Shown one piece after another: positions 1 to 8,128 of a stretch of DNA of 64,000 nt (position 1 is its first letter; every line of letters starts with the position of its first letter). The translations under genes were made by a program, and so were the position numbers. The notes under the pieces were generated by a model. The model ran no database searches and was not told the origin of the DNA. It saw nothing but the letters and a program-made list of their open reading frames with translations. Source of the stretch: Arcanobacterium phocae (GTDB taxonomy: Bacteria > Actinomycetota > Actinomycetes > Actinomycetales > Actinomycetaceae); assembly GCF_018913465.1 (NCBI RefSeq), contig NZ_JABAPM010000002.1, forward strand, positions 248,001-312,000, given 5' to 3'.

Positions 1-673
1 CTCCGCCTGGAACACCACGAGTAGCGTCGCCAACCAATGCGTACGCCACGCCGTCGTCGTTCCCAGCGTGGAAACGCTCCGAAACCACATCGGCGCCAAG
101 ACGCACCACTGATTTCACACCAACGCCCAGCGTCTGCGGAGCAGGCTTCGCTCGCAAACCTGCAGCACAAGCTAAAAACGAATGAACACCATCTGCCAAG
201 ACTACGACTTTGGCATGCAAAATATCCTCGCCGGCACGGATACCGCATACTGCGCCCGACTCACTTTTCACAAGCTCATCCACTTTGACGCCACTCATAA
301 CAGTCACGCCAGCTTCTTCTGCCTGCTCAGCAAGCCACGGATCAAGTTTGGCACGCAAGACCGACACCGCATTCGCTGGTTGTGCTAAACGCGCGTCCCA
401 ATAATCCATTGAAACTGCAGAATCAGCATTAAGGAGCGTCAAGACATTGCGCGTCATGCGGCGTTCTATCGGAGCTACCTGCGAAAAATCCGGAAAAATC
501 TCATCCATGACACGTGAATAGAACACGCCGCCGGAAAGATTCTTCTCCCCTGGCTCATTGCCGCGCTCCGCTAGCAATACTTCGTGGCCGTCCTGAGCCA
601 ACAAATAAGCAGTAGTAAGACCAGCAATACCAGCGCCCACTACTATAACGTCAAAATCGTAATCAATGCTCAC
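1..673 (-). CDS. fixC: FixC-like FAD-dependent oxidoreductase (ETF-quinone oxidoreductase family), partial
   Basis: The gene enters from the left edge, so the C-terminus is missing. Translation from GTG at 673 gives about 224 residues starting VSIDYDFDVIVVGAGIAGL. The VVGAGIAGLTTAYLL stretch is a Rossmann dinucleotide-binding motif for FAD, followed by an acidic residue at the end of the second strand (LLAERG). NLSGGVFY and VLADGVHSFLA are typical of geranylgeranyl reductase/FixC-type flavoproteins. It follows fixB by 11 bases on the same strand, so it should take electrons from the ETF pair and pass them on, probably to quinone or a ferredoxin-like FixX (not visible). No ATG lies near the start and GTG fits the homology; the Shine-Dalgarno is weak, so coupling to fixB is likely. 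Family assignment is firm; electron donor and acceptor are not known. Confidence 0.85.
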   Translation of the reverse strand, partial: MSIDYDFDVIVVGAGIAGLTTAYLLAQDGHEVLLAERGNEPGEKNLSGGVFYSRVMDEIFPDFSQVAPIERRMTRNVLTLLNADSAVSMDYWDARLAQPANAVSVLRAKLDPWLAEQAEEAGVTVMSGVKVDELVKSESGAVCGIRAGEDILHAKVVVLADGVHSFLACAAGLRAKPAPQTLGVGVKSVVRLGADVVSERFHAGNDDGVAYALVGDATRGVPGG

Positions 674-684
674 AGGAATTTAGC

Positions 685-1557
685 TCATTTCTGCAATGCC
701 GCAGTCAATTCCGGCAATACTTGATACAGGTCACCGACAATGCCATAATCTGCAAAATCAAACATTGTTGCGAGCTCATCATTGTTGATAGCCACGATTG
801 TTTGGGAGTCCGTGACACCTGCAGTGTGATGGATCTGGCCTGAGGTACCAACAGCAATGTAAAGCTCGGGAGCAATAATTTGTCCCGAAATACCAATATA
901 GTTATCGCGACGCACCCAACCATAGCCTTCGGCAAGCGGACGAGAAACGCCCATTTCGGCACCAAGAACATCCGCTAAATCCTGAGCGAGTTGGAGATCC
1001 TCTTTGTTTTCAAATCCGCGACCGGCACACACCACGCGCTCCGCGCGCGTAATATCTACCCGCGGCGTATCACTAATATCCTCCGTGATCACCCGCGCCG
1101 AATAACCTGCGCAGTCTACAGTCGCCTCGTCACCAGCTGTTCCGGTAAGCTCAGCCCCACCATCATATAGCGCCACAACCGGACCCGTAAATTCGACTGT
1201 TTCGAGTGTAATAGCGCCGAAACGAGCAACCTGCGCAGTGCCTGTGCCAAGCTGACGAACGCTCACAAGAATAGGGACGCTCAACTTTGCTGCCACAGCC
1301 CCTGCGAGGACACGTTCAGCAGGTAAATCAGCAGCCAAAATGACATCATCAGCACGAGCAGTAACAACAGCGCTAACTGCCGGAGCTAGAACTTCAGCTG
1401 GCTGACCTGCTTGTTGCGGAATCCGAATGACTGAATCAACATCAGCAACAGCCACATCACCGACTACAACGGCAGTAATAGTATCGCCGCGGTCTTTACC
1501 TAAAGCAACGAGATCAGAAATAGCTCCGTTGGTAGTAACAATCCATGTAGTTGACAT
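685..1557 (-). CDS. fixB: Electron transfer flavoprotein alpha subunit (FixB/EtfA)
   Basis: This 290-residue protein is the ETF alpha subunit, which binds FAD at the subunit interface and shuttles electrons between a dehydrogenase and a membrane oxidoreductase. The C-terminal half carries the family FAD-binding region: SRPLAEGYGWVRRDNYIGIS, then APELYIAVGTSGQIHHTAG and IVAINNDE, near residues 200-260. Length is close to the family norm of about 300. The ATG is preceded by GGAAGGA at good spacing. It lies 12 bases after fixA and 11 before fixC, so the three are one operon. FixAB pairs serve fatty-acid or carnitine metabolism, or bifurcation to ferredoxin; the sequence here does not decide between these. 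Confidence 0.93.
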   Translation of the reverse strand: MSTTWIVTTNGAISDLVALGKDRGDTITAVVVGDVAVADVDSVIRIPQQAGQPAEVLAPAVSAVVTARADDVILAADLPAERVLAGAVAAKLSVPILVSVRQLGTGTAQVARFGAITLETVEFTGPVVALYDGGAELTGTAGDEATVDCAGYSARVITEDISDTPRVDITRAERVVCAGRGFENKEDLQLAQDLADVLGAEMGVSRPLAEGYGWVRRDNYIGISGQIIAPELYIAVGTSGQIHHTAGVTDSQTIVAINNDELATMFDFADYGIVGDLYQVLPELTAALQK

Positions 1558-1569
1558 TTTGTTCCTTCC

Positions 1570-2331
1570 TTAGAGCACGCCATCTGCACGGAGCGCAGAA
1601 ACAAGTTCATTTACTGCATCTGGTCCGGCAAAAATTGTTCGCTTACGCTCACGCTCGACTGGTTTTTGGTGCGCAACAGGTCGCACACCAGCTGGAGCCG
1701 GCTCAACATCTGCCAGCGTTAGTACCTCGACCGGAGTTTTACCTGCAGCCAGAATTTCCTTCATCGACGGTGCCGGGACACGTGCCGCATCTGATGTAAC
1801 TGCCACAACAACGGAACCAGAAACATCTACCGTGCGAGTTCCTCCAGCAACCTGCTGAGTAAGGCGATAGCCGCCGTCAAGAGGTTCAATTTTCTCTACT
1901 TGCTGGAATACCGGCCAACCAAGATAGCCGCCAAGTACCGCTGAGGTCATCGATGCTCCATTATCAATTGATGCATCACCAGTAATGACTATCGTTGCAT
2001 CTCCGATACGCTCGACTAGTTGTGAAAGTAGCTGAGCGTATTGAGTTGGGTTGAGATCTTGCGCCGCATCATCAGCAAGGATCAGACCGCGAGAAAAGCC
2101 TTTAGACATAGCATTTTTCCGAGCCATGGATCCGCCAATAGCTGCTGCCCCAACACTGATGCCGATAGATTCTGTTCCTAGATCCGCGGCTAAGGCTTTG
2201 CCAACTTGGGCTGCCACTGGATCATAATCACTCATTGCAGGTTTTGCACGTGACCAGTCCACCGTACCATCAGCTGCTACTCGAGCATCTTGTGGGTTTG
2301 TGGTGTATTTGTATGCAACAACTACACTCAT
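1570..2331 (-). CDS. fixA: Electron transfer flavoprotein beta subunit (FixA/EtfB)
   Basis: The beta subunit partners fixB in the ETF heterodimer. I start it at ATG 2331 (MSVVVAYKYTTNPQDARV), giving 253 residues. AGGAG sits eight bases before this codon, and the sequence upstream in the longer frame does not look like coding sequence. Family features include the N-terminal VAYKYTTNP strand, GAAAIGGSMARKNAMSKG and the ADDAAQDLNPTQYAQLL stretch near the nucleotide-binding loop, and VITGDASIDNGASMTSAVLG. It is the first gene of the fixABC operon. The region upstream (2332-2627) has no gene but carries a palindromic repeat. Confidence 0.92.
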   Translation of the reverse strand: MSVVVAYKYTTNPQDARVAADGTVDWSRAKPAMSDYDPVAAQVGKALAADLGTESIGISVGAAAIGGSMARKNAMSKGFSRGLILADDAAQDLNPTQYAQLLSQLVERIGDATIVITGDASIDNGASMTSAVLGGYLGWPVFQQVEKIEPLDGGYRLTQQVAGGTRTVDVSGSVVVAVTSDAARVPAPSMKEILAAGKTPVEVLTLADVEPAPAGVRPVAHQKPVERERKRTIFAGPDAVNELVSALRADGVL

Positions 2332-2531
2332 GAACACACTCCTATGAATTGCGGGTTTAAACCACCACAATTCTATACGTTTTGCGTAATCGCATGCGCT
2401 GGAAGCGTGGTGGGATTAGTCGCTAAACCGTTGCTGTCCCAAACGAGGTCTGGTCACTACACCGCTGAGGTAACTAAACCGTTCTTCGATGCCAGAATGG
2501 GGTTGCTACACGTGATACCGTCCGCTAATCG

Positions 2532-2582
2532 CGGCAATAGTGCAAACCGAGGCATATATGCTCTCGGTTTGCGCTATTGCCG
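2532..2582. repeat. Dispersed intergenic palindrome, copy 1
   Basis: Two 20-base arms (5' arm CGGCAATAGTGCAAACCGAG) pair with one G-T mismatch around an 11-base spacer that includes the palindrome GCATATATGC. The core GCAAACC...GGTTTGC and the TAATA/CAATAG outer part recur at 38599-38647 and 50748-50796. It lies between fixA and the rpsB-tsf terminator. No T-run follows on either strand, so it is not an obvious terminator. The rest of 2332-2627 shows no gene with codon structure or a ribosome-binding site. Confidence 0.75.
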
Positions 2583-2627
2583 AGTTTCTCTACCGCCGAC
2601 CTCTGCGATCTCGGCTACCCACAAACA

Positions 2628-2661
2628 GTAAGGGCGAGGTTCAAAAGAACCTCGCCCTTAC
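2628..2661 (-). terminator. rpsB-tsf operon terminator
   Basis: Perfect 14-base arms (GTAAGGGCGAGGTT and its complement) enclose a six-base loop. The hairpin begins 28 bases after the tsf stop on the minus strand and is followed by TGTTTGT. The short U-rich tail and position support intrinsic termination. Confidence 0.8.
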
Positions 2662-2689
2662 ACTCTTAAGCTATGTGCTTGAGCTGTGC

Positions 2690-3559
2690 TCACTCAGCGG
2701 CAGCGTCAGCAGCAGCTGCAGCCTCGCCTACGCGAACGCGCTTGAAGCCTGTGACCTTACCGCCAGCAGACTCGATGACCTGACCGACAGAGGTCTTTGG
2801 GTCACGAGCAAATGGCTGATCAACTAGCGTAATCTGCTTGAAGAAGCCCTTGAGACGTCCTTCAACGATCTTTGCGATAGCTTTTTCTGGCTTACCTTCA
2901 GCAACCGTGATATCGGTTGCAATGCGGCGCTCGTTTTCCACGATCTCAGCTGGAACTTCTTCTTCGTTGAGATACTGTGGGTTCATTGCTGCAATGTGAA
3001 CAGCAACATCATGAGCAACCTTGGTGCCAGCTTCGTCAGTCGCAATGAGAACTGCTACCTGAGGTGGCAGATCGGTTGCGGTGCGGTGCATGTAAGATTC
3101 GATATGCTCGCCAGAAAGGGTCTCGAGAGAACCAACAGCAAGCTTCTCGCCGATAACACCGGTGAAGTTGTCGATACGATCCTTGACAGTACCTTCAGCA
3201 AGTGGAGCTTCGAGCAATGAATCCACCGAGGTAGCCTTGGAAGCAACAGCGGCTTCAAGCAGTTCCTCAGCGAACGCAATGAACTTCTCGTTCTTTGCTA
3301 CGAAGTCAGTTTCGGAGTTAACCTCAATGATGTAACCGGTCTGACCGTCAGCGGAGTCAACGATCTTGGAAAGAACGAGACCTGCACTTGCAGTGCGACC
3401 TTCGCGCTTTGCAGCAACCTTCAAGCCCTTGAGACGAAGTAGCTCTTCAGCCTTGGCGGTATCGCCTTCAGCATCAGCAAGCGCTTTCTTAACGTCGAGC
3501 ATTCCGGCACCAGTCTTCTCACGAAGAGCCTTAATATCAGCGACAGAGTAATTTGCCAT
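2690..3559 (-). CDS. tsf: Elongation factor Ts
   Basis: EF-Ts is the cytoplasmic guanine nucleotide exchange factor that reloads EF-Tu with GTP during translation. The 289-residue protein has the N-terminal UBA-like helix region with the family signature (LREKTGAGMLDVKKAL, residues 12-27) and the second signature EVNSETDFVAKNEKF around residue 80, whose TDFVAKN loop contacts EF-Tu. Length is normal for actinobacteria. GGAAGG lies about nine bases before the ATG. It follows rpsB by 29 bases and ends 28 bases before a strong hairpin, so rpsB-tsf is a self-contained operon. Confidence 0.98.
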   Translation of the reverse strand: MANYSVADIKALREKTGAGMLDVKKALADAEGDTAKAEELLRLKGLKVAAKREGRTASAGLVLSKIVDSADGQTGYIIEVNSETDFVAKNEKFIAFAEELLEAAVASKATSVDSLLEAPLAEGTVKDRIDNFTGVIGEKLAVGSLETLSGEHIESYMHRTATDLPPQVAVLIATDEAGTKVAHDVAVHIAAMNPQYLNEEEVPAEIVENERRIATDITVAEGKPEKAIAKIVEGRLKGFFKQITLVDQPFARDPKTSVGQVIESAGGKVTGFKRVRVGEAAAAADAAAE

Positions 3560-3588
3560 GTAAATATACCTTCCTTTATAAACCCAAA

Positions 3589-4419
3589 TCAGGCTTCAGT
3601 TGTTTCGGAAGCGGACTCTTCGGTGGTTGCTTCAACTTCAGCGGCTGGAGCTTCTTCCTCCGCCTTGTCGGAAGCGAGCATTTCGCGCTCCCACTCTGGC
3701 ATTGGTTCTTCAGCGGCATTCTTACCACCATTACGGGCAAGAAGACCTTCAGCAACAGCGTCAGCAACAACACGGGTGAGGATTTCGATGGAGCGAATAG
3801 CGTCATCGTTTCCAGGAATGCCGTAGTCGACAACATCTGGATCACAGTTGGTGTCAAGAACAGCAACAACAGGAATGTTGAGCTTCTTGGCTTCAGCAAC
3901 AGCCAAGTGCTCCTTATTGGTATCAACGATCCAAATAGCGGAAGGAACCTTTGGCATGTCGCGAATACCACCGAGGGTACGCTCCAGCTTTTCCTTCTCG
4001 CGACGCATCATCAACAGCTCTTTCTTGGTGAACTTTGAACCAGCGACGTCGTCGAAATCAATTAGTTCAAGTTCCTTGAGACGCTGAATACGAGATGAAA
4101 CGGTGGCAAAGTTCGTCAACATACCACCCAACCAACGCTCGTTCACGTATGGCATACCGACGCGCTCAGCCTGCTCGCGAATTGGCTGCTGTGCTTGGCG
4201 CTTAGTACCAACGAAGAGGATGTTGCCACCGTGAGCAACAGTTTCCTTAACGAAATCGTAGGTAGAGTTGATGTCTTCAACAGTTTTGCGAAGATCGATG
4301 ATGTAAATGCCGTTGCGTTCGGTAAGAATGAAACGCTTCATCTTTGGGTTCCAACGGCGGGTCTGATGACCGAAGTGGACACCAGCTTCAAGCAGCTGGC
4401 GCATAGAAACGACTGCCAT
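3589..4419 (-). CDS. rpsB: 30S ribosomal protein S2
   Basis: S2 is a primary component of the small subunit, needed for S1 docking in many bacteria. The 276 residues start [20 protein letters not shown], the classic S2 N-terminus, and contain [32 protein letters not shown] and [16 protein letters not shown]...[14 protein letters not shown]-type motifs (here [14 protein letters not shown]). After the core (about 225 residues) there is an acidic Glu/Ala/Thr-rich tail, common in actinobacterial S2. AAGGA precedes the ATG by six bases. First gene of the rpsB-tsf operon. Confidence 0.98.
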   Translation of the reverse strand: MAVVSMRQLLEAGVHFGHQTRRWNPKMKRFILTERNGIYIIDLRKTVEDINSTYDFVKETVAHGGNILFVGTKRQAQQPIREQAERVGMPYVNERWLGGMLTNFATVSSRIQRLKELELIDFDDVAGSKFTKKELLMMRREKEKLERTLGGIRDMPKVPSAIWIVDTNKEHLAVAEAKKLNIPVVAVLDTNCDPDVVDYGIPGNDDAIRSIEILTRVVADAVAEGLLARNGGKNAAEEPMPEWEREMLASDKAEEEAPAAEVEATTEESASETTEA

Positions 4420-4807
4420 GGTCGTCCTTTCTCAGGCGTGAAAACACGCATAGATACGGTTAATGTTTATCGGCAGGATTACCGATAAACCCTGGCGTGC
4501 CACCTTCTGCAACATAAGCACCGAAGCAGAAGAGACCTTACGGCGAACGCACGCGCGAATTAGCTACACTCGTAGCCTTTCCAAGTTTACCTGACGCTTC
4601 TCATTTACAGCTAACGTCTTGTTAGAGATAAGACGTGGGATTGGTGACATTTTCTGCTTTTCACGAGCGCGTCCAGACAACTCGGTCGATTTTATTCGCT
4701 ATTTTCTGAGCAGCAAATAATTATCCACATAGAACCAGATTTCGCCTGTTTTCCACAATTTCCATTGTCAACCATTCCCAATCAGTATTTTCGCGCATAC
4801 TGTCACT
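4420..4807. promoter_or_regulatory. Divergent regulatory region of rpsB and the M23 peptidase gene, with rpsB leader hairpins
   Basis: This stretch holds no gene. On the minus strand, the rpsB leader contains a perfect eight-pair hairpin (TTTATCGG/CCGATAAA, 4466-4489) and a short hairpin next to the ribosome-binding site (GCGTG/CACGC, 4436-4449). A structured leader is what autoregulated ribosomal operons often have, but I cannot match it to a named S2 leader. On the plus strand, CATACT ends six bases before the peptidase ATG at 4808 with no Shine-Dalgarno, which would fit a leaderless transcript. Promoter positions are inference. Confidence 0.45.
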
Positions 4808-5395
4808 ATGTTTAGATTAACTGTTGCAAAAGCTTGTGTTTCTTGTGCCGTGCTGGCCACAAGTTTAATAGTTCCTGCTACCTTTACACATTCGCCAGAT
4901 TCAGCTTTAGAACACACGGATATAGTAACCAGCAAGATCACGAATCACTCGTTTCCATCCAGCAACCAGTCCCATGTGCGACAAGTTCCCATCAGGCATC
5001 GTTACGATTGGCCAACTGGCCAGCCGGTTAAAGTTATACAACCGTTTAGCGTTGGCAAGTATAATTGGCTACCCGGGCATCGTGGAGTTGATCTCGACAT
5101 TACCCAAGGAAAACCGATATACGCTCCGGCAGCAGGAACAATCATCTATTCAGGAGTTCTCAATGACCGGCAGGTTATATCGATTCTTCACGACGACGGT
5201 ATCCGGACTACGTATGAGCCAGTAATCCCAGCAGTTGTTAAAGGACAGCGGGTCCAACCACATGAAATCATCGGAACCGTGGACGGCACTCATTGTGCTC
5301 CCTCGTCGTGTCTACATTGGGGAGCGAAACAAGGAAAGAATCATTACCTCAATCCGTTATTTTTACTTGAAGGCCCAATAGTTCTTTTAAAATAG
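4808..5395 (+). CDS. Secreted M23-family (LytM-like) peptidase
   Basis: The product is a 195-residue exported protein with a C-terminal LytM/M23 domain, a fold that cleaves peptide crosslinks in peptidoglycan. Residues 1-27 form a signal peptide (hydrophobic CAVLATSLIVPA). The domain spans about 70-190. It has the zinc-binding pattern HRGVDLD (H91, D95), the strand APAAGTIIYSGV, LHDDGIRTTYEPV where the usual catalytic YxHL is replaced by YEP, and LHWG (H170). The YEP and single-His ending are seen in many actinobacterial M23 proteins, so full catalytic competence is uncertain. It faces the lipoprotein/subtilase operon across a shared bidirectional terminator. Confidence 0.85.
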   Translation: MFRLTVAKACVSCAVLATSLIVPATFTHSPDSALEHTDIVTSKITNHSFPSSNQSHVRQVPIRHRYDWPTGQPVKVIQPFSVGKYNWLPGHRGVDLDITQGKPIYAPAAGTIIYSGVLNDRQVISILHDDGIRTTYEPVIPAVVKGQRVQPHEIIGTVDGTHCAPSSCLHWGAKQGKNHYLNPLFLLEGPIVLLK

Positions 5396-5420
5396 CACTT
5401 TTCTTCACCACGATCAACGA

Positions 5421-5468
5421 TAATATCGGGCGAATATAGGACACTATGCCTATATTCGCCCGATATTA
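5421..5468. terminator. Bidirectional terminator between peptidase and lipoprotein genes
   Basis: A perfect 20-base inverted repeat (TAATATCGGGCGAATATAGG and complement) around an eight-base loop lies between two convergent genes. It starts 26 bases after the M23 stop and 14 bases after the lipoprotein stop on the opposite strand. A- and T-containing flanks allow termination both ways. Confidence 0.8.
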
Positions 5469-5481
5469 ACAAAAGTTGCCG

Positions 5482-6039
5482 CTATTTAATTGTTGCGACC
5501 AATATTGGCTCGGAAAATGCGATAGACATGTTCTCTTGTATCGCTGCAACAATGTTTTGCATTTCGTTTTCTGTTATCTTCCTACTCAATGTAACAGTCA
5601 GCGCTCCTTTGCCATTGGCCTGAGCAGATTTTGCTATTACATCTGACTGTTGGAAAATTGTATTCAGTCTTTCAACTTCTTCTGGAGGAAGCAACTGTGC
5701 GAGATCACCTGTTGCAGGACCCGCAGCTAAAACTTTAGCTTCAGCTGAGTTTGATTCATACCCAATTACAAGAAGACTGGTAGACATATCGCGAATAGGG
5801 TCTGGCTGCTCAACTACTGATCCAGATTTCCGCGACTCTCCGCTAGTTGGACGCTGCGAAGAGAAATCACCGCCGCCTTCAACCTCTAGTGGTTCAGCTA
5901 CTTCGCTATCATTCTCCGATGTTTCTGTTCCACTAAGTATAGGCAATGAGTCCCTAGTCTCCGTTGTATCATCAGCACAAGCAATCAGAGTTAATAAGCA
6001 GCAGAAAGAAAGTGAAAGTATGCCTAAGGCCCTCCGCAT
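5482..6039 (-). CDS. Lipoprotein with subtilase-propeptide-like (inhibitor I9-like) domain
   Basis: I start this at ATG 6039, which has GGAGGAG upstream; the 185-residue protein begins MRRALGILSLSF and has a lipobox LIAC (Cys near residue 21), so it should be a lipid-anchored exported protein. An acidic low-complexity linker follows. The last 98 residues align without gaps to residues 44-141 of the neighbouring subtilase's propeptide: TSLLVIGYE against TDQFVIKYK, LPPEEVERL against LPAEEQKRI, ITENEMQNIV against LSENDAESLV, and FSEPILVA against FVEPVYIA. Identity is only about 20% but the landmarks coincide. It starts 16 bases after the subtilase stop. I infer an intermolecular inhibitor or folding partner of that protease; this has not been shown. 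Confidence 0.75.
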   Translation of the reverse strand: MRRALGILSLSFCCLLTLIACADDTTETRDSLPILSGTETSENDSEVAEPLEVEGGGDFSSQRPTSGESRKSGSVVEQPDPIRDMSTSLLVIGYESNSAEAKVLAAGPATGDLAQLLPPEEVERLNTIFQQSDVIAKSAQANGKGALTVTLSRKITENEMQNIVAAIQENMSIAFSEPILVATIK

Positions 6040-6055
6040 CTTTACTCCTCCTAGA

Positions 6056-7921
6056 TTAACGCGCAAGATAATGGAAAGTGGTCCCGGCGACCCGACCAGA
6101 ATGCTCTCCTTGAATATATAAGATATGGTAGCCACGCTTCAGGAATTTATCAGGAGAAAAGAAAGCATTGGCTCTTCCCTCCTCATTAACTTTCACGCTG
6201 CCGATTGGGTTATTGAAATTATCGATAAAAGCAACGATATCTTCTCCAGGTTCAAATCCAGCAATATCTACTCCAGTAGTCTCACTACTATCGAGCCAAA
6301 AATCTCTCAGCATCACTCGAGCACGCGCCGGAGACTTCACTGGAGCTTTAACCGGAGACTTCACTGGAGCTTTAACCGGAGACTTCACTGGAGCTTTAAC
6401 CGGAGACTCCGGAACAGGTTTGGAAGTATTTTGTTCATCGTCAGAGTCCAAATTGCGTTTCACTATTGATGCAGCAGCACGAAGAGCAGCTGGCGCATCG
6501 AGTAAACCTTGTCCGCATCCGCCACGGCATTCTTTAATCTGCTTGGTAGAGGCTACCAATGCGTCTTTAACTTGAAGCGGAGTCATTTCAGGGAACTTGG
6601 ATTTAAGTAATGCTGCTACACCAGTAACATGAGGAGTAGCCTGCGATGTTCCCTGCATCCAAATATAATTTGGTTTTCCTGGCCGCGAGCTTGAGCTGTT
6701 ACCGGCCGACAAAATCTGGTTTTCTCGTGATCCATTTCCTCCGGGGGCAGAAAGTGTTAGATTCGGACCATAATTCGAGAAACTAGACTGCTCTCCTTTA
6801 GCTCCCGTTGCACCTACTGTGATCACGCCTTCACAATTTGCTGGTGTCGAATATCGGGCATTCTGGCTTTCGTTACCTGCAGCTACAACAACTGTCGCTC
6901 CGCGCTTGATAGCTTCATTGATTGCATTCTGATAAACATGCGGACACTGTGGCGCGTTTCCTCCAAGACTCAGATTAATAACTTGCGCAGGGTTTTGATT
7001 GTGTGGCATGCCTGGGACGTCACCACCAGCCGCCCATATGATTCCGTCTGCAATATCAACAGAAGTACCACCACATCGTCCTAGAACACGGACTGGTTGA
7101 ATGGATGACTTTGGAGCAATACCGTCGATACCAGATCCGTCACGTTCTGCTCCAATAATCCCCGCCACATGAGTACCATGCCAAGACGACGCTCTGGGGC
7201 GTTCGGGCCAATTTCCACACTCGTGCGCACTCATCCAGTCTCCCTCATCCCGCGGATTCATATCACGCCCGTCGTAATCACGACTGAAAGACGGATTCGA
7301 AATCATGTCTGCGCCCGGTACCAGTTTATTGTTTAACTCCGGATGATCGACGATACCCGTATCAAGTACGGCCACAGTCACACCTTCGCCTTGGCTATAA
7401 CGCCATGCTTCTGCAACATTTATCCCTGCATCTTCATCTAGATTCCATTGATAACTGGCATAGTTTCCGCTACCTATCTCATCAGCGTTCATATTGTTCG
7501 GCCTGGCTATATACACAGGTTCTACAAACTCTACGTCCGCATCGTTCTCAAGGTTTTCTACCAAGCTTTCAGCATCATTTTCCGAAAGCTCTTTATTGAG
7601 GGAAATCATCGCAGTGTTCTGTGCACCTGCTTTAGACCCGGTCAATTGAGCTTTTTCCTCGGTAAGCGCCTGATCGATTCTCTTTTGTTCTTCAGCAGGT
7701 AGCCGATCTTGGACGCCTTCAGCCTCAGTTGAATTTTGGATTGCTTCAGCAGGTTCAGACCCCGCTTTGTACTTGATAACGAATTGATCTGTATTAACTT
7801 CCAGCTTTTGTATCTCGTTTGCTTTAGCTAACGGGAGTGGCTCGATCGCTGTTGTAGCAAGAGCCAACATTACTGCAAACGTTCCGGAGATCCTTATAAG
7901 AACGTTTTTCTGCACAGCCAT
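6056..7921 (-). CDS. Secreted subtilisin-like serine protease (S8) with C-terminal Pro/Lys linker and extra domain
   Basis: The 621-residue preproprotein has a signal peptide (1-35), an I9-type propeptide (about 44-140), and a subtilase catalytic domain (about 155-480). The triad is visible: D187 in VAVLDTGIVDHPELN, H248 in SSWHGTHVAGI, and S426 in MQGTSQATPHVTG, with N350 of AAGNES as oxyanion residue. Six cysteines in the catalytic part suggest disulfides. A repeated PVKSPVKA linker (encoded by 24-base tandem repeats) leads to a C-terminal beta-rich domain of about 85 residues, likely for cell-wall or substrate binding. There is no sorting signal. AGAGG is close to the ATG at 7921. The next gene encodes a propeptide-like lipoprotein. 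Confidence 0.95.
   Translation of the reverse strand: MAVQKNVLIRISGTFAVMLALATTAIEPLPLAKANEIQKLEVNTDQFVIKYKAGSEPAEAIQNSTEAEGVQDRLPAEEQKRIDQALTEEKAQLTGSKAGAQNTAMISLNKELSENDAESLVENLENDADVEFVEPVYIARPNNMNADEIGSGNYASYQWNLDEDAGINVAEAWRYSQGEGVTVAVLDTGIVDHPELNNKLVPGADMISNPSFSRDYDGRDMNPRDEGDWMSAHECGNWPERPRASSWHGTHVAGIIGAERDGSGIDGIAPKSSIQPVRVLGRCGGTSVDIADGIIWAAGGDVPGMPHNQNPAQVINLSLGGNAPQCPHVYQNAINEAIKRGATVVVAAGNESQNARYSTPANCEGVITVGATGAKGEQSSFSNYGPNLTLSAPGGNGSRENQILSAGNSSSSRPGKPNYIWMQGTSQATPHVTGVAALLKSKFPEMTPLQVKDALVASTKQIKECRGGCGQGLLDAPAALRAAASIVKRNLDSDDEQNTSKPVPESPVKAPVKSPVKAPVKSPVKAPVKSPARARVMLRDFWLDSSETTGVDIAGFEPGEDIVAFIDNFNNPIGSVKVNEEGRANAFFSPDKFLKRGYHILYIQGEHSGRVAGTTFHYLAR
6329..6400. repeat. 24-bp tandem repeats in the subtilase linker
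   Basis: Three identical copies of a 24-base unit (6329-6352, 6353-6376, 6377-6400) plus partial flanking units encode the eight-residue repeat PVKSPVKA. The unit is a multiple of three, so copy-number change would lengthen or shorten the linker without frameshift. Confidence 0.9.
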
Positions 7922-8128
7922 ACCTCTTTCGATAGGTAACGGACGGATAAGATTATTCCTCTAAACACATTATGCCTAGAAAAAATAATAGGATTGACTT
8001 AACAACGAGCGCTATTCGACATTCACGAAAACTAAAAATGTGTATTTAGTCGCCTAGTCGAAAGTTAGCTTTGCGTATTTCTTATAATTCAACGAATTTA
8101 TCGAAGGACCTCAAGAGCACCAACGGAT

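Noticed and set aside
6329-6400. Short regular repeats that could suggest a CRISPR array
   Set aside because: The units are contiguous with no spacers and encode a Pro/Lys/Val protein linker.
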